Shown: positions 24,499 through 37,393, counted from the first letter of the stretch. The stretch: 64,000 bases of DNA from Aquilaria yunnanensis (GCA_039654915.1 CM077596.1:76447751-76511750), one strand, 5' to 3'. Made by a program: numbers and translations. Notes: generated from the sequence alone by a model not told the origin.

Positions 24499-27400
24499 TG
24501 TCATAACCCTCATTTATGTATAAGCCATTGGCTAGAAGTGAAAGAAAGAAATAAGGCGTATGAAGTATAGGAATATAGAGTTAAGACCTCATAAGTGAAA
24601 GATTGGAAGATGTATAAAAGGAATATGAAGTTTGGGCCTAATTGAATTAAGGTAGTGTGTGAGTAAAATGGTTTTTGGATGCACTTGATGAGTTGGAAAA
24701 GTAAAGAGGCTAATTGAACAAGTAATTGGGTGATAAAATTGATTGAAATTTGGTCATGATGGGCACAATGGGCCACACAAGAAAGTAGACTCACTATGGC
24801 TATCATTTGGGCCACTTTGGTGCCACATGACTTAACAAGAATTTTTGCATGATTTAGTTACTACTTATGCTTAACTCAGGTGCTAAAAGCCTTATTTGTA
24901 AACCAGGCTATTCTTGGTGAGGATTAGCTTAGATCCTAAGCAAATTGAGTGGTTGAAGTAGGAATAGAGTGAAAATTGTGTACATTAGGCATGTTGGTGT
25001 GTTGCTTCGGCCTCAAGTAACATGGAGGTTGCTTGATTAAGGCTAGGGAGCTGTTACCAAGAAGTAATCCGAGGTTAAGGATTACTATGCTCGTTACACT
25101 TTGAATCCATGGTGAATTGTTCGATTCAAGTGGAATACTAGGCCTTAAGTGATGACTTTATAGTCAAATATGCCTAAGAAGTTGTTAGGGGCTAGGGTTA
25201 CCTTCGAGTGACTAAGTATTCACTAATTAGCTATATAATGGGCAAACATTAGGACTTAGGGTTGAGTTAGCCAGCTCAATCTCTAAATTTTAGAGCTTGG
25301 CTGCCTAAGGGTAGTCGGTGTTATAGTGTGTGTATTCTATATGCTTGGTTGCTTTGTTTGTGCACGCTGACCCTCTTGATTATCTGTATATTACGTTATG
25401 TGTTTCTTGTTTTTGTGTTTTAGTTTTTTCTTTGTAGGGTATTGGAGAGGCTAAATATATATGTTTAACTATGTTGCGTAGGCTATAATAGCTGTGTGTG
25501 GTCTTTAGTGAGTTGCCAAACTCATACCATGTCTTTGCTCTTTCCAAGGAAAGGCTTGGCTAAGTAATGAGTGTTCTATGTGTAAGTGTTTGTGGTTTCA
25601 GGTACAACAAGTAGTATTACTATTTCTATATGCTAAAGCTTAATAATTGTGGTAATTAGGATGTGTGTATGAGTCAAGTTTATAGACTTGTAGTTTATTG
25701 GCTTGTAGCCATATAATTGTTGTTGATGTAGGAATTTGTTGTGTTTGTATTGAGTTAGTGCCTAGGGAGATGTATCCTGGAGTAGGAGATTTGTGTATGT
25801 TTTACCAAGCCCGAGTGTGGGCAAGGGTGGGCACTGGTAAGCTAACCCAATGCATATAACCTCTTAGGCATGTACAACTTGCATATTTTTATAAATGAGA
25901 CCCTAATGATTTTGGTTGTCATGCATGTTGCTTGATGAAAGTTATAACTGTAGTATTAAATTTTGGCACAAATTCATTCAAGTTACTTAGCTTAAAAGTC
26001 TTGTAACTTTATGTATATGAAATAGTACCAGGCCTATTACCGTGTCTTATGTACGCGTCCATTGGGACTTGGCTGTGTCCTCGTGCTAGTGCAGGGTGCC
26101 TTCCCAGTGCCTTGGGCATATGCCCTAAATGCCCTCACAATGTCTTAGGTCTACAACCCTTGTTAGGCTCACTTCCTAAATGCTTGGCTTAGGCCAAGAA
26201 TAAAAAGAAACACCAATTTAAAACATGAGGGACTTGATTGAAAGTAAGGATGAGGATGTAAATGAAATTATGGGAACTTGAAGGGTGAAAATGCACCATG
26301 CAAATAAGTACATGGACAAAGGTGGAATTAGACCAATTTTGGTTGACAAAAACAAATTCGCCGGTCAAGAATTGCGGCTTCTTCCAAATTAATTTGGTCA
26401 TGGGTTAATTACCACTTTGGGCTATATTAATAAAAGCTTGGCAATTTGAGCCATGAGTTAATAATAGAGCCGAAATAATCCTACATTTTAATGGCTAAAA
26501 TGTGCACATGGAGACTTAAGGGAGGAAAGTGTCACATGTAGAGTACTTGAGGACCAAGGATGACGTTGGGCCAAAATGTTGAATAGGTGTATACTTTCAT
26601 TAATGCGCCAGAATTCAATTGATTTCTTTGCTGCCGCCTGGACACACGTTTTCCATTTGCTAATTAATGCGCCAAGACTATTAAAGCGTCTGCCATACGC
26701 TTACTGAGGCGGCTTGCCTTTGTTTCACTTGTTTTCGTTTTGTTGCTGGCCGAAAAACAAAATCAGTAAAGGAACGAAATAGAGCTTCAACGTTCCTCTG
26801 GTGCGAAAAGTCTAGTTAACGGAGAAAATAAGAGAAACGAGAAAGAAGAGAAACAAAACAAAATAGAAGAGAAGAGTTTCGTACGTACGCGCTAGTTGGC
26901 CGAGAGAAATAAAGGGGCTTCAAAGCATGAGGGAGCAAAGTTGGAGCTCTTGCCATCCTATTGAGGAATTGAAGCTTGAAAGAGAAATCAAGCTTGGATT
27001 AAGGAGGCAATATATATTTGAGCTTCGGCCTTAGTTACTCGAGCAACCGAGAGCTCAAGCTTTGATCGTGAGGTAGGGTTATCACTTTTACTTGTTTTCT
27101 TGGTATTTTTCCATGAACAAGTAATTATGGCAGCTAAGTGATGGTTATATAATGCTATATGATCTTAGCTTTGCTAGATGGGCATATTGAGGAGATACAG
27201 TTATGTTTAAATTGGCTAGCTAGTCAAGGTAATGGCATGTGTTAAAATTCCTAGTGAGGGAGGCCAACTCACTTGTGAATTTGGAGCTCTAGTGGAATGG
27301 GAGTGAAATTGTGAAGGTGGAAGTGCCAAAGTGCACATGGATACATGCTAGTGGATATGACCAAATATATTTTGTGGTGTGTGTGTGAGTTTTGTGTGCT

Positions 27401-28656
27401 TGGTTGTTTGTTTGTGCATGCTAACCCATATATTGATGATTATACGTATTGGTATATTTTTGTGGTTTCCATGTTTTCATGTTCTTCTTGCAGGATAAAT
27501 AAGCTTGTGGAGGTTAAGTCATTGGACTTAACTAAATAGACCTTATATGGTCGTTTGTGAAACCCTACTGAGTAATTGTTACTCATTGCCCATACATTTT
27601 GTTTCAGGAAAGGATATACAGCTTGAGTAGTTTGCTTGAGTTACTAGTTTGTGTGCTAGCTAGTACACTTTTTGCTCGAGGTATGTGCCAACTAAATCTT
27701 GGCTTGAATACTTACATTACAAGTCTTATGGCTTAAGGCTGAAACTTATGTGCTAAGTTTGCAGGCTTTTGTAGTTGTGGGATCAGTCTAGGTACAGGAA
27801 GGATGTGTGGACTTGGACCCGGGTTATGGTTTGTATGTTTGGGTTGGTTTTGTGAGTGTGCTGCTGTTCTGTACACTTAGGTTTCTTTTAAGAAACTAGG
27901 GAATATGGCTTGTAAACTTAACCTTGGCTACTTTGGGTTTATAGCATCCTTGGATTGTATCCAAGTTAGTGATGCTGGACATTAGGCTATTTTGAGCGTA
28001 TATATATACAGCCTTGTTTGTACATGGTTTGTATGTACTTATGGTGGATGTTATGTGCCAAGTTATGTTAAGATTATGAGCTTATGGTTATGTTTCATGA
28101 AGCAGTCTTTTGAGTACTTATTATTGGCTGAATGTACATGTGCATGGAAACTTGATTTTTCAAACTACAGAGATGTGGGCTTCTTGGTTGTCATTCATGA
28201 AAGTAGCACACTTGATAAGCACACATCCTAGACACTTAACAGATAAAAGTGTATGTCTTGCTTGTATTGCAAGTTATTGATTTATACCCTTGCCTTGTGT
28301 TGCAAGTGAGGGGTTGGGCCTACTTAAGCTGCAGGTTGCCGTTCTAAAAATTCCTAAGCCTCCTGGGACATATCTCAGCTCTCAGTTTAAGAAAATAAGG
28401 TTTAAACAATAGGGAGTTATTAACACCTAGTCTTAGGTGAAATCAATTGAATCTTGGGTAATTTTGGCGAGTGTTACTGAGAGTGCACAGGCTGGGGCCT
28501 GTGTGAGATGTGACAACCCTTATGACCCTGGTAGTGCCTAGTGCACTAGCTGAGCATGCTCTGGACATATAACGATAATGTCCTAGGTAGCTCCAACACT
28601 ATTACCATTACATTGCAATGGGCATGCGAAGGCCTGGGCTAGTTTTAAGCGTGACA
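24499..28656. mobile_element. TG...CA insertion inside the LINE: probable long solo LTR or non-coding LTR element
   Basis: The insertion begins TGTCATAACCC and ends GTGACA. It is flanked by TGGCT (24494-24498) and TGCCT (28657-28661), a 5-bp duplication with one mismatch. Removing it puts the LINE reading frame back in register. At 4158 bp it has no gag, protease, integrase or reverse transcriptase that I can see. Two similar stretches, 25340-25450 (GCTTGGTTGCTTTGTTTGTG) and 27395-27490 (GCTTGGTTGTTTGTTTGTG), repeat inside. Its size and TG/CA ends suggest a long solo LTR of a Gypsy-like element; a non-autonomous element with poorly conserved LTRs is the alternative. Strand cannot be fixed. 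Confidence 0.6.
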
Positions 28657-30560
28657 TGCCTCGAGTTTGGAGGTTAATATGCATAAATCATCTTTACTCT
28701 TTAGTGTGAATTGCATCCTATGACTTAGGTGAAAATTCTCTAGGATGTAAGGAAAGCAAAAATGCTTAAAGGATGATAAATATTTAGGCTTTCCATGGTT
28801 ACTCAGGCAGAAAAGACAACACAGTTTGATTATTTTCCAGAGCATATTAGACATGAAAATGGCAAGATGGAAAAAAATCCTTTTTATTGCAAACTGGTCA
28901 CTCCCTCCTAATTTAAGTAGCAGTTCAAGCCATGCCCATGTACATTATGAGTTGTATTTTTATCTCAACCCAAGTATGTGATAGACCAAGATCCCTAGCT
29001 ATTCACTTTTTTTAGTCTTTAGATGTAGAGGAAAGGAAAATGGTGTGGTGTTTCTAGGAAAGCTTATGTACTTCCAAAAGGGCTGGTGGATTGGGCTTTT
29101 GAGATATAAAAGCTTTTAATCGAGCAATGTGGACAAAGCATGCTTAGCAGCTAGCTTGTATCTTGGATAGTCTTGTTGGTCGGGTGTTTCAAGGTAAATA
29201 TTACCCTACTTTTTCTTTTATTTGAGCTCTCTTGTGGAAGCGTTTTTCTCCTATGTATAAGGGGCTCCTAGTAGGATGGGAAGTCCTCTTGAAAGGCATT
29301 TTTTGTTGTATGGACAGTGGGACGAGTATTTCAATTTGGAATAATAATTGGCTACTTGGGCCAAGTCTTTAACCCTTCACTTGCCTGGTTCCAAGTATGG
29401 AGATGTGGTGAGTGAGCCAATTGATTGACCAACATATGCATAAGTGGAACCATGAAATTATTGACACTCTTTTCCATCCAAGGGATGTGGCAATTATAAA
29501 TAAAATTCTTTGATCCTTCCGGTGTCAAGAAGATGTTATCACTTGGGGCATGAATTATAATGGGAACTTTATAGTAAAGTCAACATATTACCTTGCTTAT
29601 GATTTAATCTATGGTTAGGAACCCTTCGTAAAGTCTAGGTTTTGGTCTTGGCTCTGGAAGATTTCACTTCCCCCTGAGGCTCAACAATGCGTTTGGCGAT
29701 TTTGTGCAGAGGCTCTTCACATAAGGGATAACTTGGCATGGAGAGGCATGGATGTTTCTAGTTGGTGTCTGATTTGCAATCAAAGCTTCGAAACAGCTAT
29801 TCACCATCTGTTTTAGTGTTCATTCTTGCTAAAGATGTTACATGGGCTTTCGCTCAACTTGACATATAATTCATATAAGTGGCAAGAAGAGCTGAAGTCA
29901 ATTTTGGGGAATGATCCTCAACGTTTGCTTACAGTGGTGATCTATGCTTGGTTTATTTGGTTTAACAGAAACAAAACTTTACATGAAGGCTTTACTTAGC
30001 TCCCAGGTAAGGCGGTAGAAAGCCATTAAGAGCTAGATGGCAAACTGCATTCGATTTGGTCATCCAAAGACTTGTCCTGCTATGGCCCGAGGCACAATCT
30101 TTTCTTGCTGGAGGCAACTACATGTAGACATTTGGAAACTTAATGTGAATTTAGCATTAAAGCGCTTTACCAATAGAGGCAATATAGGGGTGGTTTGCCA
30201 TGATGCTCATTAAGAGGTTCGATTGGCAATGGCTTATGGGATGACAAACAACGTAGGGGATGCCCAATTCTTGGAAGCTTAGCAATATTATGAGGGCTAC
30301 GTGAAGCTCGTCGTCTTGGTTTGCATTATATTATTGTAGAGTCTGATTTATCTTTTATGATTTTGGAACTGAATAAGGGGCTAAGCCTTTCGCTCGTTTA
30401 TTTTGGGGCATTGATAGATGAAGCTCGATCATTAGGTAGCTTTTTTTAGTCATGTGTCTTTTTCCTTTGTTAGATGTTCAGGAAATGAGGTGGCACATGT
30501 GCTAGCTAAAAGAGGTCTTCGATCAATAGCTAGAGTGTCATGGGAGCCTTTTTTCCTTGA
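28657..30560 (+). pseudogene. LINE reverse transcriptase C-terminus, zf-RVT and RNase H (broken)
   Basis: Continues the LINE after the insertion. KYLGFPW (about 28770) and the ARWKK region are followed by a thumb-like stretch (28900-29350). A zf-RVT segment reads SWCLICNQSFETAIHHLF (about 29760-29813), and an RNase H remnant ends in GNEVAHVLAKRGL (about 30483-30520), the usual end of plant LINE ORF2. Many stops interrupt these motifs. The A-tail follows at 30612. Confidence 0.8.
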
Positions 30561-30633
30561 CTGATTGTCTTATGCGTTTCTTAATGATTAATCAATGACA
30601 TTCCTTTTGTGAAAAAAAAAGTTTTAAATGATA

Positions 30634-32582
30634 ATTGTTTGAATCCTTTAATAACAGGAATAATAAAACAAAATTTTTATCCATAAAATATGCTTAAAAA
30701 TAATATGATTATTTCTCGATTAAATGTAAAAATTGGAAAATAAATATTTTTTATCTCATTCATGCCATTATTGAGCTACGTGCATAACAGATGTCACTGA
30801 ATTTCTTTCCAGTTTCCATTATCCAGCGTAGAAGTCAACTTTTTTTCCTTTTGATTTTGTAGAAAATTTGAAGACTGAAGTAACTAAGCTAGATAGTATT
30901 ATAAATAAAATATGTTGATAATATACTAAAAGATACTAATATAAGATACACACAAGTCAGAGTGATATTAATTATTCTGAAATGGCTTATAGACTATGGA
31001 GTATGCACAGAAAAAACTGATTAATTAGAGGAAAGTATAAGCAAAAAGTAGAGCCTTGAGATTATGCACCTACATGCACATGCCCAACTTGGCACCGTTA
31101 AAGGTCCATTTGTTTTGTTTATTTGGTAGAATAGTCATATTTGATTATGATAATTATGGAATATCTTAACTTTATTCAAATTTTTAGATATGAAGATTTT
31201 TTTGACTTTGAATTGATTTGAAAAAATAATTTCAATGAATTCCACATGTATAGTTCATTGCTTCATATAACTAGATCTCAGTTTTACACAACTCATTTCT
31301 AGTTCCATACACTGTAAAAACTCAAAATTCATACAGTAGAAACACAATTTAATACATACAAGGTTATGTTTGACCCGCACGTTGTAGCGGGTAATTTTTT
31401 CAATAAATTTATCATTAAAATAAATATCAATAATAATAATTTCAAAATTCAAAGTCATAAATTTATGTTCATTAATTAAAATTTTATTTTATATGAATTT
31501 TGAGTTAAGGTTTTTTTTATGTTATGTTCTTATCATTAAAACTATCGATTATGATTAAAACATAAAATTGTGAAACACAATATTGTACATTCTTTGAAAT
31601 GATGGATTTTTTTTTGTGATTAAAGAATAATTGAATAAAATTTTTTATCTCTTATCAATTTAAATTTAAATTTTTAATATAGATGAAAAGTTTATTTAGA
31701 AAATTTCACTTTCAATTTTAGAAATTATTGACCAAATTATTTTATTAAACCATATAGTTTTTGTTTTTACCTTTATTATGTTAATGATATCCAATGTTTT
31801 ACTTTAGAAAATAATACATCATAAAAAAATATAAAATTGTGTTTAATTTATGTTAATTAATGAATGGTTTAACCATTAATATAGTAAAGGTAAAATAAAA
31901 AGAAAATAAATAAATTGAGTAAAATGGAATCGACCAAAATTATATTAGAGAGGACAAATTATAGTAACTAAAGTTTTGTTTGAGAAAACAATAATGAAGA
32001 AAAACAACAAAAATAGTTTTGGGGACTTAGAGAGAAAATGCAAAAACTTTAGGAATTAAGAATTTAAAAATTGACTTAATAAAAGTTAAGAAAAAAAACT
32101 CTATTTTACTATAAAAAAAACAAACAAACCACAGTGAATTACTATAATAAAGTAGTTATTACATTCAGGGACCAAAACGGAAAACAGATCAAGCTTAGGG
32201 TCTAATATGGAAAACGGAAATAGTACAGGGACTGGAAACATGTTTCACAAAAAATAAACCTGAAACAAAATGAGAGTGGGACAATAGCAAAATATGCCCT
32301 CAAGAAACCTACTGCATTCCAAAAAGCTGTTTAAACTTCCAAAAGAAGCAATCACATCTAAAAAAAATAGAGAGAGAGACACTAAGCTGGTGCAAGAGGG
32401 CCACCCAAAGGGGCAAAATGGTAAGGTCACTGTAGTTCCCTGTAGCTTGAATAGTGAAGCTTTCACGGCTTTTAGAAGTTAGTAGTAATATAAACCAACT
32501 TTTGTACGATAACAATGTAGTTTTACACAATGACAACTCATTTTCATACAAATCATTTTCAGTTTCATACAATAGGAATACA

Positions 32583-32583
<1 letters not shown>
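30634..32583. other. Intergenic AT-rich; short GC hairpin
   Basis: No gene seen. A hairpin-like CCCGCACGTTGTAGCGGG (31375-31392) stands out in AT-rich DNA and recalls Helitron 3' hairpins, but no CTRRT terminus follows it on either strand. Confidence 0.45.

Positions 32584-32628
<45 letters not shown>
32584..32628. repeat. (CA)n microsatellite
   Basis: About 22 uninterrupted CA units. Likely length-variable. Confidence 0.95.
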
Positions 32629-32630
<2 letters not shown>

Positions 32631-32639
32631 AATACATAC

Positions 32640-33055
32640 ACATATGTCTGTGATCTTTGAAAAAAATCCAGAAGCATACAACATAAAAAATCCTGAAACA
32701 TACATATAAAACTAGAAACATACATATATATTTATGTTCGTTACATAAAAAATCCAGAAGCATATATATTAACTCTAGAATCATACATATATATGTCTAT
32801 GTTCTTTACAAAACTAGCAGCACACATATAAAATCAAAGTATACATATATTTTTATATTTTTTCAACCCCAAAAACATACATATAAACCCAGAAGCATGC
32901 ATATATAACCCAGAAGAATACATATATATTATATTTTTTACAAACCCGGAACACACACACACACAAACACACATATATATATTTGTGCTCTTTACAAACC
33001 TAGAACATACAAATAAAATCTAAAAGCATACATAGATTAAAAAAAGCACAATAAA
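32640..33055. repeat. Degenerate tandem repeat around CCAGAAGCATACATATAT
   Basis: Units built on CCAGAAGCATACATATA recur about ten times (for example near 32668, 32705, 32753, 32889, 32910), often alternating with TTTATGTTCTTTACAAA-like spacers. Copies diverge strongly. It directly follows the CA microsatellite, which may have grown out of the same AC/AT-rich sequence. Confidence 0.6.
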
Positions 33056-33058
33056 ACA

Positions 33059-33415
33059 TATTCTCTCCGTCCCAATTTAGATAAAACATTTATTTAGGCA
33101 TGGAGATTAAGGTATATGTAATTTATGTTATTTTTTCAATTTTACCCATGAAACTAAAATTAATTCTTTTTGGATTTTGTGTAGCGAGAGTTTAAATAAT
33201 GATTAAAAAAGAAAAAAAAATTTGGGTTTTGTGCAATGAGGCATTGAGTGAAGATTAAAAAAAATATTCTTTATTGGATTTTTTGTAATGAGAGTTTAAA
33301 TGGGGGTAAGATGGTAAATTGATTGTTTAAAATTTTATAAAAAAGAAAACATTTCAACATTTTTGAAACATTCTAAGAAAGAATACGTTTTATCTAAATT
33401 GAAACGAATGGAGTA
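33059..33415. mobile_element. Stowaway-type MITE (family S1, copy 1)
   Basis: The left end TTCTCTCCGTCCCAATTTAG and the right end (complement TACTCCATTCGTTTCAATTT) are Stowaway-like and bordered by TA. Inside, a unit of about 50 bp centred on TTTTGTGTAATGAGAGTTTA occurs three times in a row. The related copy at 37907 has the same internal triplication. Confidence 0.8.
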
Positions 33416-33937
33416 TAAAACTTCAATCTAAGACATATATATTAAATTTCAAACTAATTCTAAACCAATCCCTTTGTCATGAAGAGCCGAGAGGTGCAAA
33501 AAAAAAGGGGCTGAATGTGCAAAATACCAAAAAATGAATCAAGATGAAATGGAACAAAAAAAAAAAACAAATCTCGAGAAGCAATTAGAAAATCAAGAGA
33601 AAGAGAAAGAGGGACAGACGGTTATAGTACTGTAGCCATGGCGGAGGCAAACTTTAGATGAGAGAGTAGGATGGCGATAAGAATTTGGTAATGGAGAGAA
33701 CCCGAAAAAAAAAAAAACAGATTTCAAAGCAAAGGAAGGGAAAGAGGGAGATTCGTCGCAAATTTGTTGAGATGCACATAAATTGGAGGATATAATATAA
33801 TATTAGTACTTTGCTACTATTGGGAAGGAAGGAAACTTCTTAATAGAGAAGGAATCAATTCAAATGGGATAATGAAGACAATTTTTAATTTGTACCGTTC
33901 TTGATTTCACACCCCTTTTTCTCCCAGCAATTTCGCC
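33416..33937. other. Intergenic, no gene seen
   Basis: Purine-rich stretch (33540-33750) with GAGAAAGAGAAAGAGGGA-like runs. No coding frame. Confidence 0.45.
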
Positions 33938-34272
33938 CCTTCGTTTGAGCTAAAGTCAACTAATTTTTTTTAATTTTTACATTTTTTTTACTTGAAACCA
34001 ATTTTATTTGAAAGTCAATATTATGTAGATACAATAATCAATTTGAAAGTAAATTTTTAGGATACTATTAAATTTTTATGAATTTTTCTTTTTTAAGGCT
34101 TGAAACTAGAAAAATTCATAAAAATTTAGTAAGATTATAAAAATTGTATTTTCAATTGATTATTGTAACTACATAATATTAGATTTTAATTAAAATTAGT
34201 TTCAAGTAAAAAAGATGTTAAAATAAAAATAAGTCATTTTGTAGTCAATTGACTAAAGTTAAAACGAATTGG
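33938..34272. repeat. Palindromic foldback MITE, copy 4
   Basis: The left arm TTCGTTTGAGCTAAAGTCAA pairs with the right-end complement TTCGTTTTAACTTTAGTCAA, and inner ACTTGAAACCAATTTTATTT pairs with AAATTAGTTTCAAGT. It is 335 bp and the same family as the copies at 3465, 5944, 6343 and 38789. Confidence 0.77.
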
Positions 34273-34829
34273 GTGTTATTCTGTTTCTTGCTTTTTTAAC
34301 GTTTTTTTAACGGAAGTTAGGCTGTGCTTTCACACTAGGTGTATTTCAGAATTTGCCCAAAAAGCAAGGGTTTTATTCAAATAGGGAAAAAGCAATTGAT
34401 TGGAGAAAGAAAATTTTCGTCCCTCTTTCTGTCGGTCGATAAAAAATGGCCCAACGTTGACCTCGTCTCATCTTGATCTTGCGCCAGAAAAGAAAGAGGA
34501 GAAGAAAAAAATGTCTCATTAATTATTTTAAACTACACACTCATATTAGATAGTAAATCTGAACTATTGAATAATTTTTGTAGTTTTCAAACAATTTAAG
34601 CTATCAATTCTTTTCTTCATTTAAAGGTTAAAGAAAAAATCTTTTCCCTACTATCGATTCATTAACAACATTAAAAGATGAAGGGTAAAAGTAGAGAAAA
34701 TTATTTTTCTTTTATATACTAATGAACCAGAGTTCTAGTGTCCTACCTGTACAAATACAAAAGAAATGCTGTAGTCGTTGGCTGTGAGGTTTTTTAACAG
34801 TTCGGTGACCAAATTAGAATAATTTGAAG

Positions 34830-35710
34830 GTTGTAGAATGGGTTGGGTAAACATAAAACACAATTTGAATTATTTTTATTAGATTAGGTTGAGTTGGATA
34901 AAAATAAATTATAGTTTGTGTATTGGTTCTACATCTAGAATACCTATCGACTTTTGGATTGGTTTTGATTCTATGTAAAACCAATCCAAATTGGAATTGA
35001 ACCCAAATTATATGTGTAAGTATATAACCAAAATTACGATATTACAAAATTTCTCATATATTTACATATGGACAAGTACATTTAAATGTTTATATAACTA
35101 GATTGCTCATATATTTATTTATGAACATGAATATTTACATATGTACATTAAAAATTATGATATACTTTCTTCGTCACAAATTCTTTACACCATTTAAGTT
35201 TTGTTAACTTAAGTTTGATTAAAATTCATTTATTTTAATATTTTCTAACATTAATTTAAAAATTTATATTAAGAAAACAAATCTTATACTTTTTGAACAT
35301 AATTTTTTTAAAAAATAATTAAATATTAATATAAATAAATTCAAGTCAAATTTAAATAAAACAAAATTGAAATGGTAAAAAGAACTTGAGATGGAAGTAG
35401 TACTAAACTGATCATATACTAAAAACATGTATATTTAAATGTGGATTAAGTCGTGTATTATGTTGAATATTTCTTAAACTGGTTATAGATGTAAATTTAT
35501 TGGATTATGAAGTTATTAATTATTATATTTATATGATAGAAACTGAAAAACCTAAAAGTTAGAATCAAATAAATTAGATCTGTTGTCTGGTTCTATTTGG
35601 TTCTCGATTCTCATATTAGATTGGATTTATTTGGAACTATTATTATTTTGAATTGGTTCGATTTCACTAAAAAATCTATACAACCCAACTCATACTTACT
35701 CATATTGTAG
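34830..35710. mobile_element. Probable non-autonomous hAT-like element with GGTT-rich subterminal repeats
   Basis: The left part carries GGTTGGGTAAAC and GGTTGAGTTGGAT, the right part TTGGTTCTCGATT, TTGGTTCGATTTC and ACAACCCAACTCAT, an inverted arrangement of short G/T-rich motifs typical of hAT-like elements. Exact ends and target duplication were not fixed. A Stowaway MITE is inserted in the middle. Confidence 0.4.
35163..35402. mobile_element. Stowaway-type MITE nested in the 34830-35710 element
   Basis: The ends CTTTCTTCGTCACAAATTCT and (complement) CTACTTCCATCTCAAGTTCT are inverted and bordered by TA. They continue into a shared TTTACACCATT-like block. About 240 bp, non-coding. Confidence 0.68.
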
Positions 35711-36805
35711 GCTAAACATGCATGATGACAATTCTTTTGGGTGTTGTGGAAGATAGAACCTAAATAAATATTTCTCCCATCTTATATATATTGAATCATT
35801 TGGTTTAGTACAGAGTTTAAGAAATATGAGAAATTATATATATTGTTTTCATTTTTACTCTTATTTTTTTACAACTTAAATCTAGAAAATTAAAACAAAA
35901 AAATTAAATATTGAAACGATAATTTTAAATTTAGTTCGGTAAAATAATTTATTAAATATAAAATATTATAAAAATATAAAATTATCTAAAATAGAATATT
36001 TTGTAATAATTTTAGAACCGATAAAGCATATTTATACGCAGAATGTCTGGATTTATCATCCGTCATCACCAACCTTCTCCACTTGCATGTTACATCCTCG
36101 CGCATTATTGATTTGACAAATGAAAGAAGTTGGTCCTTTTCAATGGGCGTAATTAGTCGCCTGTTTTAATCCTTACATCGTTGGTGATTGGCGTGCGAAG
36201 CAAGTTCAAGTGGCTTTATGTAGGACAGTCGGAGCACAAATTAAGGGGAAATTTACTGAAGAAGGTACATCTTTGAGAAAGGAAAAAGAAAAAGAAGTGA
36301 GGTTGAGCCTTCAGGTAGGTAATTTTCATCATGAGTGAAGTTGTAAAATTCGGCAGAAATAGCACGATTTTGCTACGTTCTCATAAATAATAACAAAAAA
36401 AAAAAAAGTACTGTGTACTCCTTATGATGACACCTTTTCAAGGTAATCATTACAGGAAATAATTATCCATAGAAAAAAGGAAAACATAAACAAATAGAAA
36501 TCCAAAGGTCGTTTTCGTAATCCGTCACGTTACGGGCTCCTAACAAAAATATCTAAAAGGATATGTTTCCATTGGACACAAAAAAATTGCTTAGCAAAGG
36601 TGAAGGCCTAAAAATTTGTTATCTTGAAAGTTCTTATTTTTTTATGTAGAAAAAACCTGCAGGCAAGAATGCGGGGATAAATAAAATCTTGAGGCTATAA
36701 CGAAGTCACGCTGAATTTCAAATAGCGCAATTATCAAACTTGATAATAACTATCACAAGAGTTATTATGATACTCCATCTGTTTTTTAAATAGATGTTTG
36801 TTTAA
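35711..36805. other. Intergenic, no gene seen
   Basis: AT-rich with a moderately GC-rich patch at 36030-36330. No supported reading frame. Confidence 0.45.
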
Positions 36806-37393
36806 GGATAAATTCTATCAGTTATCCCTAAACTATATCTAATATTACTAATTTACCTCTACATTATCAAATATTGCATACTCATCCCTAAACTATATCT
36901 AATACTTCCTCCGTCCCAAAAGTTTTGCTCCATTTATTTTTTATAATTAATCTATGATTTTTTATTTTTAACATTTTAATATATAAATACAAAATCTTTG
37001 TATATGAATGATAATTCAAGATATGTAATTTCTAAATATATATTTTTTTATTTTTTTTAACAAACAATAATATGAATAAAATTGAGTCAAAATACAATAA
37101 AAAGTCAAATGTATCAAAATTTATGGGACGGAGGGAGTATTACTTAATCATCCCACCATCATCTTACTGTTAAAAATAGATGGAAAAGTGATGTCATATT
37201 AACAGTCACATCATTGTTTCATATCACGTTAGTAATCACATCATTTTTCCGTCCATCCTTAACGATTGTGATGAACAGCATGATGATTAAGCAACACTGA
37301 AAATAGTTTATGGATGATTAAGTAACATTTGATAGTTTAGAGAAGAATTAACAATAATGGATATAGTTTAGGGACAACCGATGGAGTTTATCC
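36806..37393. mobile_element. Mutator-like MITE family B, carrying a nested Stowaway
   Basis: The left end GGATAAATTCTATCAGTTAT and the complement of the right end GGATAAACTCCATCGGTTGT begin arms of about 65 bp, both with CCCTAAACTATATC. The flanks TTTGTTTAA (36797-36805) and TTTGTTAAC (37394-37402) are close to a 9-bp duplication. Without the nested MITE it is about 350 bp. No coding frame. Confidence 0.75.
36903..37139. mobile_element. Stowaway MITE nested in Mutator-like MITE B
   Basis: Classic Stowaway ends, TACTTCCTCCGTCCCAAAA on the left and GGGACGGAGGGAGTA on the right, bordered by TA. 237 bp. It lies inside the element at 36806-37393 and is therefore younger. Confidence 0.88.

Larger units (their letters stand above)
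20723..30616 (+). mobile_element. Decayed L1-type LINE retrotransposon, split by a later insertion
   Basis: A full-length plant L1-type element in plus orientation. In order it has an ORF1-like protein with a zinc knuckle, an endonuclease, a reverse transcriptase, a zf-RVT cysteine cluster and an RNase H domain, then a short A-tail (30612-30620). An exact 17-bp target duplication (20706-20722 and 30617-30633) fixes both ends. Without the 24499-28656 insertion the element is about 5.7 kb, normal for this group. Many stops and frameshifts show that it is long inactive. Confidence 0.88.

Noticed and set aside
31375..31392. Helitron terminus
   Set aside because: The hairpin is present, but neither strand has CTRRT within the expected distance, and no TC start was found.
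32309..32784. Minus-strand frames crossing the CA repeat (poly Cys-Val translation)
   Set aside because: They are open only because the dinucleotide repeat has no stops.
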